From positions 1-5,483 of the forward strand of contig JAKMFG010000259.1 in assembly GCA_022425565.1 (NCBI GenBank): DNA of 5,483 nt, in the 5' to 3' direction. This DNA comes from Alphaproteobacteria bacterium (GTDB lineage: Bacteria; Pseudomonadota; Alphaproteobacteria; Puniceispirillales; Puniceispirillaceae). Positions 1 to 5,483 of this stretch are shown piece after piece (positions within the stretch are counted from its first letter, which is position 1; every line of letters starts with the position of its first letter). Both the position numbers and the translations under genes were made by a program. The notes below the pieces were generated by a model that ran no database searches, was not told where the DNA came from, and worked only from the letters and a program-made list of their open reading frames with translations.

Positions 1-29
1 TCCATGTGGATTCTGGAGTATTTCCTTTA

Positions 30-326
30 CTAGCCGCCAGCAGCAAATCTGCTGCTGGTCCGTGCCAGCTTCACATCCAGATCGGTCACGCCGCCCTCGG
101 AATGGGTCGTCCATCGAATGGTGACACGGTTATAGACATTCGACCATTCTGGATGGTGGTTCTGGCGTTCCGCCGCAAGGGCGACGCGCGTCATGAACCC
201 GAAGGCGGCATTGAAACCCTTGAAGCTGAATTCGGCCTCGATGGCAGTTCCATTTTCCACCAGAGACCACCCCTCCAGATCGGCCAAAGCCTCGGCTAGC
301 GCATCGTTGGTCAACAGGTCCGGCAT
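30..326 (-). CDS. phhB: Pterin-4a-carbinolamine dehydratase (4a-hydroxytetrahydrobiopterin dehydratase)
   Basis: Small cytoplasmic enzyme of 98 residues that dehydrates 4a-hydroxytetrahydropterin, allowing the pterin cofactor of aromatic amino acid hydroxylases to be recycled. The family signature is plain: N56-H57-H58-P59-E60-W61 followed by N63-V64-Y65-N66, then T73-T74-H75 and D84-V85-K86-L87-A88. H57, H58 and H75 correspond to the three histidines of the PCD/DCoH active site, and the length is normal for the family. I start it at the ATG read from 326, because AGGGG lies 7 nt upstream. An in-frame ATG at 359 would add 11 residues that do not look like the family. The last ten residues (after the conserved D-V-K-L-A) do not resemble the usual tail and are encoded by a perfect hairpin sequence. 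No aromatic hydroxylase gene lies in the window, so its partner is unknown. The gene is divergent from the flavodoxin-like gene. Confidence 0.93.
   Translation of the reverse strand: MPDLLTNDALAEALADLEGWSLVENGTAIEAEFSFKGFNAAFGFMTRVALAAERQNHHPEWSNVYNRVTIRWTTHSEGGVTDLDVKLARTSSRFAAGG
37..58 (-). repeat. Perfect 9-bp hairpin at the 3' end of the dehydratase gene
   Basis: CCAGCAGCA (37-45) and TGCTGCTGG (50-58) are perfect reverse complements separated by four bases. In the minus-strand mRNA this forms a stable stem-loop over codons 90-97 of the dehydratase, ending 5 nt before the stop codon. The bases that follow are not a run of U, so it is not a standard intrinsic terminator. It might protect the 3' end of the mRNA or act as a pause site, which is an inference. 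Confidence 0.6.
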
Positions 327-363
327 GATCTTTCCCCTAGCAGGCTTGCGCAGGCGCACACTG

Positions 364-393
364 CTGTCAGACTATGGTCAGTGAAACTATAGG
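364..393 (+). promoter_or_regulatory. Possible promoter of the flavodoxin-like gene
   Basis: CTGTCA (364-369) and TATAGG (388-393) are spaced by 18 bp. Each matches the sigma-70-type consensus at four of six positions. Transcription would begin near 400, giving a short leader to an ATG at 415 and excluding the ATG at 394. The match is weak and could be chance in a short divergent spacer. Confidence 0.25.
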
Positions 394-414
394 ATGTCCC
401 GACAGGCCTCGCCA

Positions 415-879
415 ATGCCGAAATTCCTTCTCATCATTGCGCACGCGCCGTCGCCGAATACATCCGCGCTGGCCGAGGCCGCACTTCGCGGCGCGTCCCA
501 CCCCGATGCCGGCGGCCTGAATGTCCGCCTGTCCTCGCCATTTGATATCGAGGCGACGCATCTGTTCGAGGCGGATGGGGTGCTGATCGGGACGACGGAA
601 AATATCGGCTATATGGCGGGGGCGACAAAGGACATGTTCGACCGCTGTTATAATGACTGGCTCGACAAAAGCGAGGCCAAGCCAGTCGGCGTCTATATCC
701 GCGCCGGACTTGACGGCACAGCGACGCGCCGAGCGCTGGAATCGATTATCGGGGCGCAGCGCTGGCGACTTGTGGCAGCACCGCTGATCCTGCATGGCGA
801 CTGGTCCGAGGGCTATCCGGCCGAGGTCGAGGAGCTGGCGATGGGGATGGCTGCAGGAATTGATGCAGGAATATTCTGA
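415..879 (+). CDS. Flavodoxin-fold, WrbA-like NAD(P)H-dependent flavoprotein
   Basis: Predicted cytoplasmic flavodoxin-fold protein of 154 residues, likely binding FMN and acting as an oxidoreductase; its substrate cannot be told from sequence. The first strand F4-L-L-I-I-A-H10 is followed by a phosphate-binding loop, P12-S-P-N-T-S-A-L. A second flavin loop, G59-T-T-E-N-I-G-Y-M-A-G69 with K72-D-M-F-D-R77, closely matches the G-x-P-E-N-F-G-Y-M-x-G pattern of WrbA/flavodoxin-family reductases. V92-G-V-Y-I-R-A-G-L-D-G fits the later strand and loop. An in-frame ATG at 394 would add seven residues, but it has no spaced ribosome-binding site. The ATG at 415 has AGG 8 nt upstream and places strand 1 at the usual distance from the N terminus. 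The gene is divergent from the dehydratase and convergent with the PCuAC gene, with a 33-bp gap in which I see no convincing terminator. Confidence 0.85.
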   Translation: MPKFLLIIAHAPSPNTSALAEAALRGASHPDAGGLNVRLSSPFDIEATHLFEADGVLIGTTENIGYMAGATKDMFDRCYNDWLDKSEAKPVGVYIRAGLDGTATRRALESIIGAQRWRLVAAPLILHGDWSEGYPAEVEELAMGMAAGIDAGIF

Positions 880-912
880 TTGGCTGCCAGCTGTAAGCCG
901 CCACTGGGCGAA

Positions 913-1422
913 CTAGTCGTGCGAATGCTTGTGCTTATGGCCGGCGGAATGCTCATCTGAATGATCGTGCCTGTGACCACCGCTTTTGATGTCGCCAGGC
1001 TTCAGGACCATGGCCGGAACAGTGGCTTTATGGCCTGAAGCAAATTCGAGCGTAATCTCTCGCATCTCACCAGCGACCATTGTTTCGCCAAGCCCCATGA
1101 ACATGATGTGCAGGCCACCCGGCTTCAGCATCACTGTCTCACCAGCCGGAATTTCGATGCCACCATCGCGTTCACGCATTTTCATGACGCCGTTGTCGTG
1201 CATCATCTCGTGAATTTCGACACGTTTGGCAAATTCTGCAGAAACGGCGACCAGCCTGTCGTCACTGTCACTGTTGTTTGTGATGGCGACATAGCCGCCT
1301 GTCATGCCCATGCCGGGCGCAGTTGCGCGCACCTGCACCGTACCGATGTCCAGCATGCCGGCGACAGCAGCGCTGGTGGCAAAGGCGACAAGTGTCAGAA
1401 ATGTGGAGAATATCGTTCTCAT
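913..1422 (-). CDS. PCuAC-family periplasmic copper chaperone with His-rich C-terminal tail
   Basis: A 169-residue exported protein of the PCuAC (DUF461) family, whose characterised members carry Cu(I) in the periplasm and help metallate the copper centres of cytochrome c oxidase. Residues 1-21 form a signal peptide with a likely cut after A-V-A21. The copper site is visible as H71, M82 (ten residues between), H105 and M107, the last pair in G-G-L-H-I-M. Residues 36-48 and 93-105 match family-typical stretches. The last 20 residues hold eight histidines in alternating H-x-H patterns, an extra metal-binding tail beyond the core domain. I start it at the ATG read from 1422. A longer frame from 1509 would run back into the dehydrogenase gene and put 29 unlikely residues before the signal peptide. 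It lies 31 bp after the dehydrogenase stop and is probably cotranscribed with it. Confidence 0.92.
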   Translation of the reverse strand: MRTIFSTFLTLVAFATSAAVAGMLDIGTVQVRATAPGMGMTGGYVAITNNSDSDDRLVAVSAEFAKRVEIHEMMHDNGVMKMRERDGGIEIPAGETVMLKPGGLHIMFMGLGETMVAGEMREITLEFASGHKATVPAMVLKPGDIKSGGHRHDHSDEHSAGHKHKHSHD

Positions 1423-1453
1423 GGTGAAAGGCTTCTTGTTAGCGTTCGGGGCT

Positions 1454-2620
1454 TCAGTTTGCACTGTGGGATACCGGAACGTCTGCAAGGCCCGCGATTG
1501 TTGTGACACCCAACTGGCGCATCACATCATGCAATTCGTCCATCAGGATAGCGGCGGCATGCTCGCCGCCACGCGCGCCAAGCGCCGCGACGGCATAAAG
1601 GAACGGGCGGCCCAGCATGACAAAATCCGCGCCGGAAGCAATTGCCTTGGCGACATCGAGACCGGAACGGACCCCGCTATCGACGATCAGCGGCATCTTG
1701 TTGCCAACGATGGCACGGATGTGGGGCAACTGGTGAAGCGGGTGCGGCGCTGCATCCAGCTGGCGGCCACCATGATTCGAAATCACCAGCCCGTCAACGC
1801 CTGCACGCACGGCGCGCTCGGCGTCCTGCCCGTGCAGAATGCCCTTGAGAAGCAGCTTGCCTGACCAGCGTTCCCGGATCAGGTCCAGATAATCCCAGTC
1901 AAGGCTGCCATTCAGCTGCGAGCCGATGAACTCGGTAACAGACATCTTGCCAAACCTGTCCGCATAAGGCTCGAAATTGCGGAAGCGAGGGCCACCATTC
2001 GCGAGCATGCGAAGCGACCATTCCGGACGAACCATCGACTGCATGATCACACGCGGTGTGTACATGGATTTACCGCGGCTTCCGACGGGTCCGCCTGACA
2101 AACGCATCCGTTCGCGCCTGCTCGGCCCCGGCACATCGGCCGTCACCACAAGCGTCTCGACACCGCATTCCGCAGCACGCCGCAACATATCGTAGCCGAT
2201 TTCGCGGTCATTCGGTGGATAGAGCTGGAACCAGGTCATGTCGCCACCGGCCTTCGACACGCGTTCGACGGAATCGCCGGCAACCGTGCTCAGCGCATAG
2301 GGGAACCCGTGCGCCTTCGCCGCCTTGGCAAGTATCTGCTCAGCACCCGGCCAGATGCTTGATGACAGACCGACCGGCGCAACTCCGAACGGCACATTAT
2401 AGGTCTGGCCAAGAAGCGTGGTGCTGGTATCGGGCTGGATGCGGCCACGAAGGAATTGCGGTGTCAGATGAAGCTCGCGATAGGCGGCCTCGTTCGCATC
2501 CTTGGCAAAATCGCGGCCAGTGCCGGCATCGAGATATTCAAAAATGAAATGTGGAATCCGGCGCTTGGCCTTCTTCTCGAGATCCGTTAGCCGCGGGTAC
2601 TTCACCATATGATCGGACAT
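1454..2620 (-). CDS. lldD: FMN-dependent L-lactate (2-hydroxyacid) dehydrogenase
   Basis: Flavoenzyme of 388 residues in the family of glycolate oxidase, LldD and flavocytochrome b2. It oxidises an (S)-2-hydroxyacid, most likely L-lactate, to the 2-oxoacid. The expected residues are present: Y29 in F-E-Y-L-D-A-G, Y134 in W-F-Q-L-Y, D162 in T-A-D-V-P, R169, K259 in L-K-G-I-L, and the active-site signature S281-N-H-G-G-R-Q-L-D289 with catalytic H283 and substrate-binding R286. The FMN phosphate site is D314-S-G-V-R-S-G and G337-R-P. The length is close to that of E. coli LldD. Residues 171-235 form the long variable loop that in membrane-bound members helps membrane attachment. There is no signal peptide or haem domain, so it should face the cytoplasm and reduce quinone. 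The start at 2620 has GGGG about 5 nt upstream; an ATG four codons later has no such site. Mandelate or glycolate are alternative substrates. Confidence 0.93.
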   Translation of the reverse strand: MSDHMVKYPRLTDLEKKAKRRIPHFIFEYLDAGTGRDFAKDANEAAYRELHLTPQFLRGRIQPDTSTTLLGQTYNVPFGVAPVGLSSSIWPGAEQILAKAAKAHGFPYALSTVAGDSVERVSKAGGDMTWFQLYPPNDREIGYDMLRRAAECGVETLVVTADVPGPSRRERMRLSGGPVGSRGKSMYTPRVIMQSMVRPEWSLRMLANGGPRFRNFEPYADRFGKMSVTEFIGSQLNGSLDWDYLDLIRERWSGKLLLKGILHGQDAERAVRAGVDGLVISNHGGRQLDAAPHPLHQLPHIRAIVGNKMPLIVDSGVRSGLDVAKAIASGADFVMLGRPFLYAVAALGARGGEHAAAILMDELHDVMRQLGVTTIAGLADVPVSHSAN

Positions 2621-2649
2621 TGCGGCCCCTGCCTGCTTGCAATCACGTC

Positions 2650-2672
2650 TGCGGAGCCAGATGGCGACCGCA
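2650..2672 (-). repeat. Imperfect hairpin between the cytochrome c and dehydrogenase genes
   Basis: TGCGG (2650-2654) pairs with CCGCA (2668-2672), and inside these GCC (2656-2658) pairs with GGC (2663-2665) around a four-base loop, with a small asymmetric bulge. It lies in the 60-bp gap between two genes that are probably cotranscribed. There is no following T run on the minus strand, so a processing or stabilising element fits better than an intrinsic terminator. No function is shown. Confidence 0.4.
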
Positions 2673-2680
2673 TGAACAAC

Positions 2681-3064
2681 CTACTTCTCTGCCATCAGAT
2701 AAGCGATGACATTCTCGATATCGGCATCCTTTTTCAGGCCGACAAACGCCATTTTCGTGCCCTTGATGTATTTCTTCGGCGCACGCAGGTAATCGGTCAG
2801 CGTCTCTTCGTTCCAGACAATACCGGATGCCTTCATCGCCTTGGAGTATTTTTTGTAATCTTCGAGCGATCCCGCCGTGCGGCCGATGAGGTTTACTAGA
2901 TGCGGACCTGTCTTGTGCTTTTCGCGGTCGGCATAGTGGCATGCCTTGCACTTCTTGAATACTTTCTCGCCAGCCTTGATGTCGGCGGCAAGCACCGGAC
3001 CTGATGAAACAAGTGCCAGACCAACGGCAAGAGCAACGGTCGCGCGCCTGATGATTCTGCTCAT
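2681..3064 (-). CDS. Class I cytochrome c (c2/mitochondrial type), periplasmic
   Basis: Single-haem electron carrier of 127 residues with a mature form of about 101. Residues 1-26 are a signal peptide with a basic start (R3, R6, R7), a hydrophobic core and a V-L-A cut site. The haem site is C39-K-A-C42-H43. The sixth ligand is M105 in K-G-T-K-M-A-F-V-G. The segments T52-G-P-H-L, G61-R-T-A-G, W84-N-E-E-T-L and P97-K-K-Y-I closely follow mitochondrial cytochrome c and bacterial c2/c550, so it probably shuttles electrons from the bc1 complex to a terminal oxidase. I start it at the ATG read from 3064, just before the signal peptide, with AAGGAGAG upstream (spacing about 9-11 nt, somewhat long). 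An upstream ATG at 3178 would add 38 residues across the apparent promoter region. It is the first gene of the presumed three-gene transcript and is divergent from ccmE. Confidence 0.93.
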   Translation of the reverse strand: MSRIIRRATVALAVGLALVSSGPVLAADIKAGEKVFKKCKACHYADREKHKTGPHLVNLIGRTAGSLEDYKKYSKAMKASGIVWNEETLTDYLRAPKKYIKGTKMAFVGLKKDADIENVIAYLMAEK

Positions 3065-3109
3065 AAAACTGATCTCTCCTTGAGGGTGATAGTTGTTGAC
3101 TGCGTTACG

Positions 3110-3138
3110 GACATAGGACAGGCAACAGGTTGTTGCAA
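3110..3138 (-). promoter_or_regulatory. Possible promoter of the cytochrome c-dehydrogenase-PCuAC transcript
   Basis: Read on the minus strand, TTGCAA (3138-3133) and TATGTC (3115-3110) are separated by 17 bp, and transcription would begin about 40 nt before the cytochrome c ATG. The first box matches the -35 consensus at four of six positions and the second matches the -10 at three of six. Position and spacing are good but the boxes are weak. Confidence 0.3.
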
Positions 3139-3141
3139 CCT
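3127..3141. promoter_or_regulatory. Inverted repeat AGGTTG-N3-CAACCT, candidate operator
   Basis: Two perfect 6-bp arms (3127-3132 and 3136-3141) surround three bases in the divergent spacer, 63-77 bp upstream of the cytochrome c start. The repeat contains the TTGCAA that I propose as a -35 box, a position that would suit a repressor. GTTGTTG within it also occurs at 3092-3098, 37 bp away. It does not match the LldR-type TNGTNNNACNA pattern. The regulator is unknown. Confidence 0.35.
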
Positions 3142-3246
3142 CAAGACGGTGCAGGGCCGGCTCGTCACCATGCGCCACGACGTCACAGAATGCGAAACTG
3201 GATGGCGTTCACCCTTGCCCATGCGGCTTGCCCGGGCTACCTAACA

Positions 3247-3288
3247 GTCAGACCTGACGGGCGAAACTGACAGCCTAAACCGACGGGC
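3247..3288. repeat. Short repeats upstream of ccmE
   Basis: GTCAG (3247-3251) and CTGAC (3254-3258) form an inverted repeat around two bases. GACGGGC occurs twice (3256-3262 and 3282-3288), and GCGAAACTG at 3261-3269 also occurs at 3192-3200. All lie in the spacer just before ccmE. I found no convincing -35/-10 pair for ccmE here. The repeats are short and may be chance. Confidence 0.2.
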
Positions 3289-3297
3289 ATCCGGAAT

Positions 3298-3726
3298 ATG
3301 TCACCAAAACAGAAAAGACTGGCGGCCATCGCCGCGATTGCATTGCTGCTGGCGCTTGCCGTCGGGCTTGTGCTTGGTGCACTGCGCGAGAATATCGTCT
3401 TCTTCTACACCCCGTCGGAAATTCCGGCTGATGCGGAAGGTCGCCCGATCCGTCTGGGCGGGCTGGTCAAGACTGGAAGCGTGACAGTCGACGGGCTGAA
3501 TTCAGACTTTGTGGTGACGGATGGTGATGCCGAAATCAGGGTGAGCTTCAATGGCGCGCTTCCCAGCCTGTTCCGTGAAGGCCAGGGCGTGGTCGCCGAG
3601 GGCCGGATTGCCAATGGCGCTCTGACCGCCAGCAATGTTCTTGCCAAGCATGACGAGACCTATATGCCGCGCGAGGTTGCGGAGTCCCTTCGCGACAAGG
3701 GTGTCTGGCAGGGCGAAACGGACTAG
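3298..3726 (+). CDS. ccmE: Cytochrome c maturation haem chaperone CcmE
   Basis: Membrane-anchored periplasmic haem chaperone of 142 residues from System I cytochrome c biogenesis. It binds haem covalently and hands it to the CcmF/H ligation complex. A positively charged start (K4, K6, R7) precedes one membrane helix at about 8-28, followed by the OB-fold domain: I51-R-L-G-G-L-V-K-T-G, V73-T-D-G and V82-S-F-N-G-A-L-P-S-L-F-R-E-G-Q-G-V-V. The haem-binding motif is H118-D-E-T-Y122 in L-A-K-H-D-E-T-Y-M-P, with H118 as the covalent haem attachment residue. The C-terminal tail is short. The ribosome-binding site is weak, but the start fits the family. No other ccm gene is adjacent, although ccmE is often found among ccm genes. 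It is divergent from a cytochrome c gene, a likely client, and its stop codon overlaps that of the transporter. Confidence 0.95.
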   Translation: MSPKQKRLAAIAAIALLLALAVGLVLGALRENIVFFYTPSEIPADAEGRPIRLGGLVKTGSVTVDGLNSDFVVTDGDAEIRVSFNGALPSLFREGQGVVAEGRIANGALTASNVLAKHDETYMPREVAESLRDKGVWQGETD

Positions 3727-4733
3727 GTCCGGTGCTTGCTGACTGCCTCCTCCTCTGGAAGGTGGGCTGCCGAGGCTGATGCCGGCATCGGCGTCGATGT
3801 CACCACCTCGACGTCGCGTGCCCGTTCACGCCAGATGGTATAGAGCCCGCCTGACAGGATCAGGCCCATGCCAAGCCAGCTCAACCCGTCTGGCCAGTCA
3901 TTCCAGATGACGATCCCCCAGATCACGGCAAAAGGAATGGCTGTGTATTCGAATGGCGCGATCAACGACGCCTCGACCGAGCGATAGGCGTTCGACGAGG
4001 CCATCGACAGGAACAGAACCGCCGCCGTGCAAATCACAAAGAAGCCGGCATCCTGCATCCCCGGCATCACCGGCGCACGAAACAGGAAATCCAGCGTTGC
4101 GTTGCCGGATGCCGCACGCGGCAGAAAATAATTGATCAGCAGGATGGGCAGGAAGCCAGTGATGTAGCAGAGCTGCTGAACCGTTACCAAGGCCGACAGG
4201 TTGCCGACGGATTTCAGGCGGCGCGTCCAGATCTGAAAAGCCGCGTAGGACAGCGCCGCACCAAACACCACCACTGCCTCAATTTGGAAATCCGCGGTTC
4301 CGGGCCGGATGATCACCAGAACGCCGATCAGGCCCATGCACACGGACAGCATGCGGTGAACGCCAATCCGCTCACCCAGAAACGGGACCGACAGCAGGGT
4401 AATCAGAAGCGGCGAGACAAAGAAGATGGTGATCACGGTCGGCAGCGGCAGGCTGCCAAGCGGCACAAAATAGAGGATCATCGCCAGGACAAGACACATA
4501 CCACGCCCGAAGAAGCTCCAGAACACTCGACCGGGTAGTGCCAGCATACTGCTGACACCGCCGGTGAAAACGGCAAGGACGATCATCGACAGGACGCCGC
4601 GGATCAGCGCGATCTCGGCTAGCGGCATATAGGCACTCATCAGCTTGATCAGTGCATCGTTCAACGGGATCATGCCCATCGCCATGGCAAGCATGCCAAG
4701 CGCGACGAACGGACGCTGCATCCAACCGGTCAT
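3723..4733 (-). CDS. EamA/DMT-superfamily membrane transporter
   Basis: Inner-membrane protein of 336 residues with about ten predicted helices in two EamA repeats. Using numbering from the upstream ATG at 4748, the first repeat covers roughly 14-149 and ends with the typical F-L-G-E-R-I-G (123-129) and I-R-P-G (147-150). The second covers roughly 157-305 and includes A-P-F-E-Y-T-A-I-P-F-A (264-274), W-P-D-G and a final I-W-R-E-R-A-R. DMT carriers export or import small metabolites, and the substrate cannot be inferred here. A hydrophilic tail of about 35 residues follows the last helix. I prefer the ATG read from 4733, which has GGTGAG 7 nt upstream, over the one at 4748, which has no visible ribosome-binding site. 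The stop codon overlaps the ccmE stop, leaving no room for a terminator between them. Confidence 0.9.
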   Translation of the reverse strand: MTGWMQRPFVALGMLAMAMGMIPLNDALIKLMSAYMPLAEIALIRGVLSMIVLAVFTGGVSSMLALPGRVFWSFFGRGMCLVLAMILYFVPLGSLPLPTVITIFFVSPLLITLLSVPFLGERIGVHRMLSVCMGLIGVLVIIRPGTADFQIEAVVVFGAALSYAAFQIWTRRLKSVGNLSALVTVQQLCYITGFLPILLINYFLPRAASGNATLDFLFRAPVMPGMQDAGFFVICTAAVLFLSMASSNAYRSVEASLIAPFEYTAIPFAVIWGIVIWNDWPDGLSWLGMGLILSGGLYTIWRERARDVEVVTSTPMPASASAAHLPEEEAVSKHRT

Positions 4734-4761
4734 CACCTGTCTCACCATAAGCTGTACTTAA

Positions 4762-4777
4762 ACTCGATTCCCCGAGT
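4762..4777. repeat. Short inverted repeat between methyltransferase and transporter genes
   Basis: ACTCG (4762-4766) and CGAGT (4773-4777) pair around six bases in the roughly 117-bp spacer. On the minus strand the hairpin is followed by only a short T-rich stretch, so it is at best a weak terminator for the methyltransferase gene or part of the transporter's leader. The rest of the spacer shows no clear promoter. Confidence 0.25.
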
Positions 4778-4850
4778 ATCAGGAAAACAGGCCACCGAAA
4801 AGCAGATTGTTCACAGCCTGCAAGGGCGCATGTGACGCACTGGAATCAGT

Positions 4851-5483
4851 CTAGAGAGTTGTGAAGGCGAGGATCATCGCCGTGTCATCCTGGTGCGCCT
4901 CGTCCCGCCCGTCATAGATGGGCATCTCGTGAAGCGCGACATCGGTGATCTGGCCATCTGCCTCGAGCCTGTCCAGAACATCCCGGAAACCCTGTTCGGC
5001 AAAATAAACGCTGTTCACGCCAAGGGCCGCCACCGCGCCCGACCGGCACAGACCTACCATATCAGACATCAATTCGGGGCCCAGATGGCCAAAGGTAAAG
5101 GTGCCGGCGCTGACAATTGCTGCGTAGTCCGTCGCGATGTGGCTGTTGTCGGCGGTCAGGTCGGCGGCAATGAGGTCACGATAGTCACCCTTGGCGCGCG
5201 CCTTCTCAAGCATGTCCGGCGAAATATCAACCCCGTCGATCACTGCGTTTGGCTCAGCCCTGCGAATGGCTGTCGCCACAAGGCCTGTGCCGCATCCGAT
5301 ATCGAGGATGGCGCCCTGTGGGCGTTGCTGGCCGGCAAGGACCGAAGCGATGCCAAGCGGGTAGATATAGCCAAGGCTGGCGGCATAGGTGCTGTCGTAG
5401 AGTTCGGCGAAGTCACGATAGAAGTCTATATGTGTGTCCGGTGCACCAAGACTGTATGCGCGGTGCAGGAGGCGGACACCTTC
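4851..5483 (-). CDS. Class I SAM-dependent methyltransferase (5' end outside the window)
   Basis: The reading frame stays open from the stop at 4851-4853 to the right edge, giving 210 residues with the N terminus missing. Numbering from the edge, the SAM-binding motif I is I59-L-D-I-G-C-G-T-G67, followed by the acidic strand-2 residue D86 in V-D-I-S and A107-D-L-T. The central strand is Y120-A-A-I-V-S-A-G-T-F-T-F-G-H-L. Upstream of motif I, F21-Y-R-D-F-A-E-L-Y-D-S-T-Y and L37-G-Y-I-Y-P resemble the helical lead-in of small-molecule methyltransferases. A GTG at 5279 could be read as a start, but it would cut off motif I and so is not the true one. Substrate unknown. The gene is upstream of the transporter on the same strand with a gap of about 117 bp, so cotranscription is possible but not shown. 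Confidence 0.85.
   Translation of the reverse strand, partial: EGVRLLHRAYSLGAPDTHIDFYRDFAELYDSTYAASLGYIYPLGIASVLAGQQRPQGAILDIGCGTGLVATAIRRAEPNAVIDGVDISPDMLEKARAKGDYRDLIAADLTADNSHIATDYAAIVSAGTFTFGHLGPELMSDMVGLCRSGAVAALGVNSVYFAEQGFRDVLDRLEADGQITDVALHEMPIYDGRDEAHQDDTAMILAFTTL

Noticed and set aside
880..912. Possible bidirectional terminator between the convergent flavodoxin-like and PCuAC genes
   Set aside because: Only 3-4 bp pairings with uneven bulges and no T run; TGGCTGCCA has too small a loop to form a hairpin.
1423..1509. Longer PCuAC reading frame starting at 1509, overlapping the dehydrogenase gene
   Set aside because: It would put 29 residues before an otherwise normal signal peptide; the start at 1422 fits an exported protein.
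1304..1864. Long plus-strand open frame opposite the dehydrogenase and PCuAC genes
   Set aside because: It lies opposite two well-supported genes, resembles no protein family I know and has no credible ribosome-binding site; it is a by-product of coding bias.
2056..2547. Arginine- and histidine-rich plus-strand open frame inside the dehydrogenase gene
   Set aside because: Its composition is typical of an out-of-frame reading of a G+C-rich gene, and the minus strand carries conserved catalytic motifs.
3065..3178. Longer cytochrome c reading frame starting at 3178
   Set aside because: The added 38 residues precede a clear signal peptide and cross the apparent promoter and inverted repeat; AAGGAGAG supports the start at 3064.
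4372..4725. Minus-strand open frame within the transporter gene in another frame
   Set aside because: It is out of frame with a strongly supported ten-helix membrane protein and has no recognisable domain.
4851..5279. A complete 142-residue protein starting at the GTG at 5279
   Set aside because: The frame is open to the window edge and the upstream part encodes the SAM-binding motif, so this is only the C-terminal part of a larger gene.

Overview
This 5.5 kb window looks like a piece of an alphaproteobacterial chromosome. The evidence is a mitochondrial-type class I cytochrome c, a System I CcmE, a proteobacterial-style PCuAC protein, an LldD-like flavoenzyme and a moderately high G+C content judged by eye. 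This placement is an inference from protein style, not a database result. The window is gene-dense, with eight protein genes (seven complete, one cut by the right edge). I see no rRNA, tRNA, CRISPR array, insertion sequence or phage gene.

Left part (30-879): a small pterin-4a-carbinolamine dehydratase (minus strand) is divergent from a flavodoxin-fold, WrbA-like protein (plus strand). The flavodoxin-like gene converges on the next block with only a 33-bp gap.

Middle (913-3064, minus strand): three genes are transcribed in the order class I cytochrome c, FMN-dependent L-lactate/2-hydroxyacid dehydrogenase, then PCuAC copper chaperone with a histidine-rich tail. The gaps are about 60 and 31 bp, so this is probably one transcript. 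A 233-bp divergent spacer (3065-3297) separates it from ccmE, the haem chaperone of cytochrome c maturation, on the plus strand. Together the four genes read as a respiratory set: a flavoenzyme that feeds electrons into the chain, a periplasmic cytochrome c that carries them, CcmE for attaching haem to cytochromes c, and PCuAC for delivering copper to the terminal oxidase.

Right part (3723-5483, minus strand): a ten-helix EamA/DMT-family transporter overlaps the end of ccmE tail to tail within a shared CTAG. After a spacer of about 117 bp comes a class I SAM-dependent methyltransferase whose reading frame stays open to the window edge.

Every gene belongs to a recognisable family, and I found no clear new molecular system. 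The points most worth a second look are the respiratory gene grouping, the inverted repeat in the cytochrome c/ccmE spacer, the perfect 9-bp hairpin inside the end of the dehydratase gene, the His-rich tail of PCuAC, and the isolated position of ccmE.
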